In this document: piece after piece, positions 40,279 to 45,111 of the stretch | How positions within the stretch are numbered: position 1 is the stretch's first letter | Layout: every line of letters starts with the position of its first letter | DNA from: Pseudobdellovibrionaceae bacterium | Lineage (GTDB): Bacteria > Bdellovibrionota > Bdellovibrionia > Bdellovibrionales > JAMPXM01 | Assembly (NCBI GenBank): GCA_947462815.1 | Contig: CANHQR010000026.1 | Span: forward strand, 1-45,111 | DNA: 45,111 bases | Direction of reading: 5' to 3' | The notes under the pieces: generated by a model | The model's database searches: none | Told to the model about the DNA's origin: nothing | The model's input: the letters and a program-made list of their open reading frames with translations, nothing else | Made by a program: the position numbers and the translations under genes

Positions 40279-40781
40279 CGTAATTTCACATCGCCACCGT
40301 TCTCAAACGGCAATTCGAAAATTCCAAGACGTGCCGATCCCGTGACCTTGTAAGCGGCCGTCCCTTTCTGCATCAAATCCAATATAGACTGAAAAACTTG
40401 ATTGTAGAGAAAAGGCACAGGGATCTCCACACGCGAGGTCGACTTTGCCTCCAAAGCCACAGCTCGATCCATCTTGGCGCGGGCCACTTCACGGCCTGCC
40501 AATTCGAGACGGTATTGAACCTCATCAAGCTGAAGGCCTACGCCGTTCGGATTGTATACATCCAGTCCGATGACAGCCGTCGCTCCCTCGGTCGTGGCCT
40601 CACGAATGGAAAGGCCTTGAAACTTGACCTCGGGCTTTTCGAGAACCTGTGAGATCACGCTGGCACAACCCACGAGACTCGACGTGAAGATCATCACCAA
40701 CCCCGTCGCGCAAACTCCCCACACACGAGTTTGCAAGTTTCGAAAACAGATCCCGCGCCACAGGCGATTCGATACCGGCAT
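40275..40781 (-). CDS. LEA-type-2 family lipoprotein
   Basis: A 168-residue envelope lipoprotein: an N-terminal hydrophobic segment ends in SSLVGCAS, where C39 fits a lipobox (LVGC). The rest is an LEA_2/WHy-type domain: ATAVIGLDVYNPNGVGLQLDEVQYRLELAGREVA, a T/S-rich strand (VALEAKSTSRVEIPVPF) and AYKVTGSARLGIFELPF near the end. Such domains occur in envelope proteins of Gram-negative bacteria and in stress proteins; the molecular role is unknown. The strong site GGGAGGGAGC lies just before ATG 40781. Its TGA overlaps the histidine phosphatase ATG, so they are co-translated. Confidence 0.85.
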   Translation of the reverse strand: MPVSNRLWRGICFRNLQTRVWGVCATGLVMIFTSSLVGCASVISQVLEKPEVKFQGLSIREATTEGATAVIGLDVYNPNGVGLQLDEVQYRLELAGREVARAKMDRAVALEAKSTSRVEIPVPFLYNQVFQSILDLMQKGTAAYKVTGSARLGIFELPFENGGDVKLR

Positions 40782-41361
40782 GAAAGCTCCCTCCCTTCGA
40801 AACAGCGATAGTGTTGATCTAGCAGGAGTCTTTGTCAGGCCTCGACACCTTGCTCAGTGCGGTGAACGTCATCTGAAGTGAAGCGCCCCCACCATCACCA
40901 CACCCCCTCCAAACTCCGGCGGCTCGGAGTCGACAAACTGCCCAATTTCGGCACATTTCGAAGAGTGTGTGGGGAAAATCTTCCTGTCCAAGATCTGGTC
41001 ACCGAGGATCCGAGAGGACTCTCCCCCTTGCGCGCACCCCTCTACCCGACGCGGCCGGCTCACCTTCATTGAGCAAATCAGAGCGAATACGAGCAAAAAA
41101 GGGGGTTTCTCTCGAGTTTCCCCGGAAGACCTAGGCTCCAGATGCGGTCTTAAATGCCTCCTCAAATGGGTCCTCGAACAGGGCCTCGAGATTGCTAGCT
41201 CAGCCTCTTGCTAAGGACTCAATTGCCGCTTCTCTGAAAACGCGGCGGCCATCGAGTGCACATCGAATCATGCTGGGAATTGAAGAGTACGAAGCTCTGT
41301 CGCGCACTTGAGATGAGCTTAAGACGCAAAGTGTAGTTCACCACTGTTTTGGAGGTAGGAA
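40782..41361. other. 580-bp intergenic region, no supported gene
   Basis: Lies between the lipoprotein gene (minus) and the small envelope-protein gene (plus), so divergent promoters are expected. A 98-codon minus frame (40869-41165) and short plus frames exist but have no ribosome site, domain or natural start. No tandem repeat, RNA gene or clear promoter was found by eye. Confidence 0.4.
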
Positions 41362-42021
41362 ATGAAAAAAGTCATGGAAAACTCGGCAGCTCCGTCAGGT
41401 CGACTGTTGGGCGCCAAAACCATCAGCAAATTCGTTTTGGCGATCGCAGCGATCAGCTCACTCGCACAGACCAGTTGTACGGATCGCGAAGTCGCGGCCG
41501 GCATGGCCGGTGCCGCGGTTGGCGCGATCATCGTGGGTTCAGCTCACTCGCATCACGCGCCAGCTCCTCGCTGCGGAACCACTCGTCGCGAAATCTGCTC
41601 TTCGCATCGCGACTACTGGGGAGTTTATCACCGCACTTGTCGATGGGAAGTCTACGACTCATGTCATGGCGGTTACCGACGCTACCTGTTGAGCGGTGTC
41701 GCCAAAGCGGCCGACTTGAACGCCAACGAAATCGCCTCGAGATACTCGATGAGCTTCGAATCCGCGGAACTCTTGGTTTCTGCCCTCGCGAAGTCCGAAT
41801 CGGGCGACCCCGCAGGACTCTCGGCACTCGGTCTCGAGCGCAACGACGTGGAGCGCTTGGCAAAGTTCGAACTGCCCGAGTCCAACGGCATTGACCGTAT
41901 GGCTCGCGCGTTGAACCAAGCTCCTGAAGCCACCAAGGCCATGCTGGAACAGCTCGTCGCCATTGCTCAGGCTCAAGATGCGGCTCGCCGTGAGGCGGAT
42001 CGCGCGGCGCAGATGAACTGA
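41362..42021 (+). CDS. Hypothetical envelope protein (possible lipoprotein)
   Basis: A 219-residue protein of no recognised family. ATG 41362 is preceded by GGAGGTAGGAA, an excellent site. The N-terminus is basic then hydrophobic (KFVLAIAAISSLAQTSC); C39 could be lipidated, though QTSC is not a canonical lipobox. A glycine-rich membrane-like stretch (AGMAGAAVGAIIVGSA) follows at about 46-61, then a segment with His and five Cys (CGTTRREICSSHRDYWGVYHRTCRWEVYDSC) that may bind metal or form disulfides. The C-terminal half is helical and charged. It is monocistronic, ending in the strongest terminator of the window. Confidence 0.72.
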   Translation: MKKVMENSAAPSGRLLGAKTISKFVLAIAAISSLAQTSCTDREVAAGMAGAAVGAIIVGSAHSHHAPAPRCGTTRREICSSHRDYWGVYHRTCRWEVYDSCHGGYRRYLLSGVAKAADLNANEIASRYSMSFESAELLVSALAKSESGDPAGLSALGLERNDVERLAKFELPESNGIDRMARALNQAPEATKAMLEQLVAIAQAQDAARREADRAAQMN

Positions 42022-42080
42022 AGCCGACCACTCGGAACCAGCGATCGGGGCCGTGAGAGCTTGAAAGCCAATCCCTCGAT

Positions 42081-42116
42081 AAATGAAAAGGCCCGCTTCG
42101 GCGGGCCTTTTCATTT
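42081..42116. terminator. Strong bidirectional Rho-independent terminator
   Basis: A perfect 16-bp stem AAATGAAAAGGCCCGC / GCGGGCCTTTTCATTT with a TTCG tetraloop. The flanking A and T runs let it work in both directions, serving the plus-strand gene ending at 42021 and the minus-strand carotenoid operon ending at 42191. Confidence 0.92.
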
Positions 42117-42190
42117 GAGAAAATCTCCACAATGAACCGTGGACCCGCAAAAGGCCGCATCTCCCCCATTGGCCCAGGGACCGAGATCTC

Positions 42191-42637
42191 TCACGGAAAA
42201 AACAATCCGTAAGGACCCACGCCCACTTTGGAAACGTCATTATGATGAGCGCGGTGAGCATCGCGAATACGCACAACCCAAGCCCAGTTCAAATCAAGGG
42301 GAAAGAATCGTCGATGCGTGACCGCATCATGAACTACAAAATAAATCGTGCCATAGAGCGTGATGCCGAAACCGATCCACCACGTCGGAGGCCAAGCGAA
42401 AGCTGCGACCGCAAACGCTGCGAAAAGAAAGGAAAACAAATCGTTTGTCTCGAGGTGCCAGGGTGCACGGCCCCAGCGCCCCACCTTCGCGATATGATGC
42501 GACTGATGGATGCGCCAAAGCACGCCGTGAAACAAGTAGCGATGAAGGACATAAGATAAGCCTTCCATCGCCAAGAACGTAAAACCGACAACTAGAAAGG
42601 GAATCATAAAGATCATCAGCGGTGTCTCGAAAATCAT
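42191..42637 (-). CDS. crtZ: Beta-carotene hydroxylase (CrtZ type)
   Basis: A 148-residue integral-membrane diiron hydroxylase that adds 3-hydroxyl groups to beta-ionone rings, giving zeaxanthin or, with ketolase, astaxanthin. The histidine pattern is complete: HRYLFH (H32, H37), HQSHH (H44, H47, H48), then HDAVTHRRF and HRAHHND. About four hydrophobic segments surround them. ATG 42637 overlaps the TGA of crtW (ATGA), and this start is chosen over a longer frame reaching 42757 because it gives normal CrtZ length. It is the last gene of a three-gene minus-strand operon with crtW and a glycosyltransferase. The strong terminator at 42081 lies downstream. Confidence 0.88.
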   Translation of the reverse strand: MIFETPLMIFMIPFLVVGFTFLAMEGLSYVLHRYLFHGVLWRIHQSHHIAKVGRWGRAPWHLETNDLFSFLFAAFAVAAFAWPPTWWIGFGITLYGTIYFVVHDAVTHRRFFPLDLNWAWVVRIRDAHRAHHNDVSKVGVGPYGLFFP

Positions 42638-43455
42638 TTGCTCTCTCCGGAGGCGAGACCTTCTCGGCCGAGAGCGAGGCGACGTGCCTGAGGTAAAGCC
42701 CACCAAGGTACATCGGGCCGACGATGGTGCTCTTCGTGATATCCAAAGTGATAACAAGTGATGAAGGACAGCCAGACGGAAAAGTCGTCACTGCGAGCGC
42801 GGACCTTCTCGCCCTGAAGGCGATCCAACTCATCAGCGCATCGATGCGGCCGATAAGTCCCGAAGTAAAATAGCTGCAGGGTACTTAAGAGTGAGGGTAA
42901 TGCCCAGATAAAGAAGTAGGCCGACCACTCCCCGCCTAAAAACTGATTGACCACACCAACCGTCGCAAAGAAGGCCAACGGGCGCCAACTTCGATAGTTC
43001 CACATAAACTTTCCCCACCAAAACCAGAAGGGGGGATCCTCGCCGAGTTGACCGCCATGATAGTCCGGATCTTCGGAGGATGCGGGTCGCGCATGATGAC
43101 GATGATGCTCGCGATTCAATTGCTCAAACGGGAAACCCGCATAGAGCCACAAGGCGGCCTGACCCCACAGGCGATTGGCGCGGGCCGAACTCGGATCAAC
43201 TAATCCATGCATCGAATCGTGGGCCGTGATGAAAAGGCCGGTGTACAGAAAACTCATCAAGGGTACCGCCAGCATCTTCGCCCCGAAAGGTAAGTGTGGC
43301 CAAGTCCACCACAGTACAGCACCTGAGCTCAACCAACCCAATATCACGGCCAGAGCGATCCAAGGGCCACGCCTCGAGGTCAACTCACGAAGCTGGCGCA
43401 TATCGCCCCCCAAATCACTTGATGAATCACCTGAAACTGTCCGGACTGACTTCAT
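42634..43455 (-). CDS. crtW: Beta-carotene ketolase (CrtW type)
   Basis: A 273-residue integral-membrane diiron enzyme of the fatty-acid-desaturase superfamily that puts 4-keto groups on beta-carotene rings. Histidine clusters are HDSMH (79-83), HHRHH (117-121) and HEEHH near 240, with FLYTGLFITAHDSMHG and REHHRHHARPASSEDPDYH the CrtW-specific blocks; four hydrophobic stretches flank them. The ATG at 43455 shares an A with the glycosyltransferase stop (TGATG) and has CAGGTG about 7 bases before it; an upstream in-frame ATG at 43470 has no site. With crtZ it should lead toward astaxanthin-type products. The upstream genes for the carotene core (crtE/B/I/Y) are not in the window. Confidence 0.88.
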   Translation of the reverse strand: MKSVRTVSGDSSSDLGGDMRQLRELTSRRGPWIALAVILGWLSSGAVLWWTWPHLPFGAKMLAVPLMSFLYTGLFITAHDSMHGLVDPSSARANRLWGQAALWLYAGFPFEQLNREHHRHHARPASSEDPDYHGGQLGEDPPFWFWWGKFMWNYRSWRPLAFFATVGVVNQFLGGEWSAYFFIWALPSLLSTLQLFYFGTYRPHRCADELDRLQGEKVRARSDDFSVWLSFITCYHFGYHEEHHRRPDVPWWALPQARRLALGREGLASGESK

Positions 43456-44564
43456 CAGCGCACCTGCCATGAATAGCTACGACCCCGCCAAACAAAGTCT
43501 CGACGCAAAATTTGATCGAAGATCGCCACCATCGTCAGAACGACAAAGAGAAGCAAAGTGGCCGGGAATGCCAAAACTCCGAGGAGGCTGAAATCACCCC
43601 ATCGCCGTTGAATTCCGAAGACCGCCAACCAGCCACCGAACGCCAGAGCCCAGATCGCGGCGTGGGCCTCGCCGGGATTGAAACCCAAACTGAGATTGGC
43701 GATTGCGAGATAGACAGCTAAGCCTCCCCAGAACGTTGAACGCCTCAAACCCAAGCGCATCAAGCGTCTCCAGCCTGACCAGAACTTGGCGAAGCTGTCA
43801 TACATGCGGACCTTGAAGACCTGACCACTCAGATCCGACCATACGCCGTGATCTAACTCGCCCCGCGACTGAGCTTCACGAACAAGATGCGCCAATTCCA
43901 AATCTTCACAGATGGTTTCACGCACTTTTTCATGACCACCCAACTTCTCATAGACTTCGCGACGGAACATGAGGAACTGACCAATCGCGTAGCGAGATCC
44001 GCCGTCCCATGCGCAACCCAAAAGCACAAGAATCTGGAAGGGGCCCATCAGCTTTTCCCACCAGCTTGGATTGAGGTGATACGGGGCCGCAGAAACCAAA
44101 CTCGCCACTTGCAGTCGAGGGAGAAGGCCCTCGATCGACCGTGGATCTTGAATCGTATCAGCATCAATGAAGAGGAGGACATCCCGAGTTGTCGACTGAG
44201 CTCCGACATGGCAAGCCCAAGACTTTCCCGTCCATCCAGCGGGCCTTTGCCCCGCCCAAACAACTCTCGCCCCTAGCTCGGCCGCCACCCGTGCCGTCGC
44301 ATCCGTACTATGATCATCAACCACAAGAACCTCAAAGTCGGCACCCGCGTCGCGACGAAGTGAGGGCAACAATTGACGTAAATTCTCAGCCTCATTTCGA
44401 GCCGGAATAATCACGCTCACATTTTGAGCGGTGAGACGCTGTGGGTTAGCTACGTCTGTCACGGCCAAGGCCTTACCTGTCCGAAAATACAGGGCCCAAA
44501 GTGCGGCAAAACCAGCCACACTCTGCAACACCGACCCAAATAGAGCTTCCCACCCGCTTGGCAT
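43455..44564 (-). CDS. Family-2 glycosyltransferase, probable carotenoid-operon member
   Basis: A 369-residue membrane-associated GT2 enzyme. The GT-A domain has VSVIIPARNEAENLRQLLPSL, the first Asp pair in VLVVDDHSTDATARVA, LLFIDADT (metal-binding DAD) and CEDLELAHLVREAQ (ED motif), followed by a C-terminal pair of hydrophobic segments (ALAFGGWLAVF, LLGVLAFPATLLLFVVLTMVAIF). This layout is seen in CrtQ-type carotenoid glycosyltransferases and in HpnB-like hopanoid-associated enzymes. Given its place directly before crtW and crtZ, with overlapping stop/start, a role in glycosylating a carotenoid is the simplest inference. The ATG at 44564 lacks a Shine-Dalgarno and is preceded by AT-rich sequence with a weak TTGCCT-17-TTAATT, which would give an almost leaderless transcript. 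Confidence 0.82.
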   Translation of the reverse strand: MPSGWEALFGSVLQSVAGFAALWALYFRTGKALAVTDVANPQRLTAQNVSVIIPARNEAENLRQLLPSLRRDAGADFEVLVVDDHSTDATARVAAELGARVVWAGQRPAGWTGKSWACHVGAQSTTRDVLLFIDADTIQDPRSIEGLLPRLQVASLVSAAPYHLNPSWWEKLMGPFQILVLLGCAWDGGSRYAIGQFLMFRREVYEKLGGHEKVRETICEDLELAHLVREAQSRGELDHGVWSDLSGQVFKVRMYDSFAKFWSGWRRLMRLGLRRSTFWGGLAVYLAIANLSLGFNPGEAHAAIWALAFGGWLAVFGIQRRWGDFSLLGVLAFPATLLLFVVLTMVAIFDQILRRDFVWRGRSYSWQVR

Positions 44565-44675
44565 AAAGAAAAATTAAGCCAAGACCCTGAGAAAAGGCAA
44601 AGCCTAGCCTCGGAAGTGGAGCTCTCGATATACAGTTCAAAACAAGTTCAATGCCTGACTTTGGCCATCCTGGCC

Positions 44676-45092
44676 TCAAGGGGCTGAATTTGATTTAAGA
44701 AGCTGAGCCAAGGTTCGTCGCAAAAGGCCGAGATCAAAGGGCTTCGGCAAGAGTGCCTGCCCGCCCATCGCCAAAGTTTGTTCGGCATTAAGATCCGCAA
44801 AACCAGAAAGCAAAAACATGTACGGGGGCGTGGTCGGAAACCGACGTCGGACTTCCCGTAATAATTCCACCCCATCCATGCCCGGCATTCGCACATCAGA
44901 AAGGATCACCGTCACGGATGCACGATGGAGGACTTCGAGGGCCTGTTGAGCACTCGATGCGGCAAACACCTCCGCTCCATATTGCGAAAAATCTTCGGCC
45001 AAGATCTCCACCAAATCGGCTTCGTCGTCGACGACGAGGATTTTTAGGCCTTCAAATAGGCGGCGAGACGGCGGAGGCATGCCTGAGATCAT
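44676..45092 (-). CDS. Single-domain response regulator (CheY-like receiver)
   Basis: A 138-residue receiver domain alone. Acidic pair D22-D23 (VVDDEAD), phosphoacceptor D66 (ILSDVRMPGMDG), switch Ser at S96 (LLSGF) and Lys K117 (LLPKPFD) are all in place; no output domain follows, and the C-terminus is the usual short helix end. Its partner histidine kinase is not in the window. ATG 45092 follows GGGGGTTTGCT, so this start is supported; ATG 45080 is less likely. It would relay phosphorylation in a multi-step system or act on a protein partner, as CheY or Spo0F do. It lies 111 bp upstream of the glycosyltransferase gene in transcription order. Confidence 0.9.
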   Translation of the reverse strand: MISGMPPPSRRLFEGLKILVVDDEADLVEILAEDFSQYGAEVFAASSAQQALEVLHRASVTVILSDVRMPGMDGVELLREVRRRFPTTPPYMFLLSGFADLNAEQTLAMGGQALLPKPFDLGLLRRTLAQLLKSNSAP

Positions 45093-45111
45093 AGCAAACC
45101 CCCGACCACCA

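Noticed and set aside
40869-41165. 98-codon minus frame in the 580-bp intergenic region
   Set aside because: No ribosome site, R/P/S-rich random-looking composition and no signal or domain.

Overview
The window looks like a chromosomal segment of a fairly GC-rich member of the Bdellovibrionota or a related delta-type lineage. This is inferred from gene content: an AglRQS/GltG-like envelope motor operon (TolQ/ExbB, two ExbD/TolR, FHA plus AgmX/PglI C-terminus), a double-GYF plus PilZ protein, a long FadE-type acyl-CoA dehydrogenase, many secreted proteins of unknown function, and late carotenoid genes. I found no rRNA, tRNA, CRISPR array, prophage or insertion sequence. Most genes sit in short, tight operons, and stop/start overlaps (ATGA or TGATG) occur at positions 2085, 4614, 6311, 40278, 42637 and 43455.

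Layout. 1-1470: 3' end of aminopeptidase N. 1513-9618, minus strand: HAD hydrolase, AI-2E-family transporter, soluble transhydrogenase (SthA), then two tandem copies of a two-gene cassette. Each cassette is a secreted homologue of the catalytic domain of vertebrate-type protein-arginine deiminases (PAD), followed by a small secreted four-cysteine protein whose ATG overlaps the PAD stop. This duplicated cassette is the most striking content of the window. 9619-9953: divergent promoter region with a 21/22-bp tandem repeat. 9954-11657: exported trypsin-like protease. 11741-17830, minus strand: GYF-PilZ protein, the TolQ-ExbD-ExbD-FHA/AgmX motor operon, a disordered protein, TruC pseudouridine synthase and an ankyrin protein.

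18199-22629, minus strand: penicillin-binding transpeptidase and two secreted proteins. 22986-27687, plus strand: secreted alpha/beta hydrolase, exported beta-carbonic anhydrase, and a pair made of a stand-alone MshEN/GspE-N-like domain protein and a small partner. 27688-28737 has no convincing gene. 28738-34081: an exported protein with a nucleotidyltransferase-like motif, a convergent secreted protein, a TetR regulator with a repeat-encoded basic tail, and FadE. 34136-37487, minus strand: NAPE-PLD-like metallo-hydrolase, SH3-like secreted protein and MtgA glycosyltransferase. 37705-39480: a coiled-coil/membrane-hairpin protein. 39537-39627: simple-sequence repeats. 39619-42021: LEA-type lipoprotein plus histidine phosphatase, and a small envelope protein ending in a very strong terminator. 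42191-44564, minus strand: GT2 glycosyltransferase, CrtW ketolase and CrtZ hydroxylase, a keto/hydroxy-carotenoid finishing operon. 44676-45092: a single-domain response regulator.

Functionally the window is dominated by envelope and exported functions: a proton-driven motor, peptidoglycan synthesis, secreted hydrolases and protein-modifying enzymes. In-frame short tandem duplications recur in several genes, which suggests a genome prone to replication slippage. All assignments come from reading motifs by eye; no database search was run.
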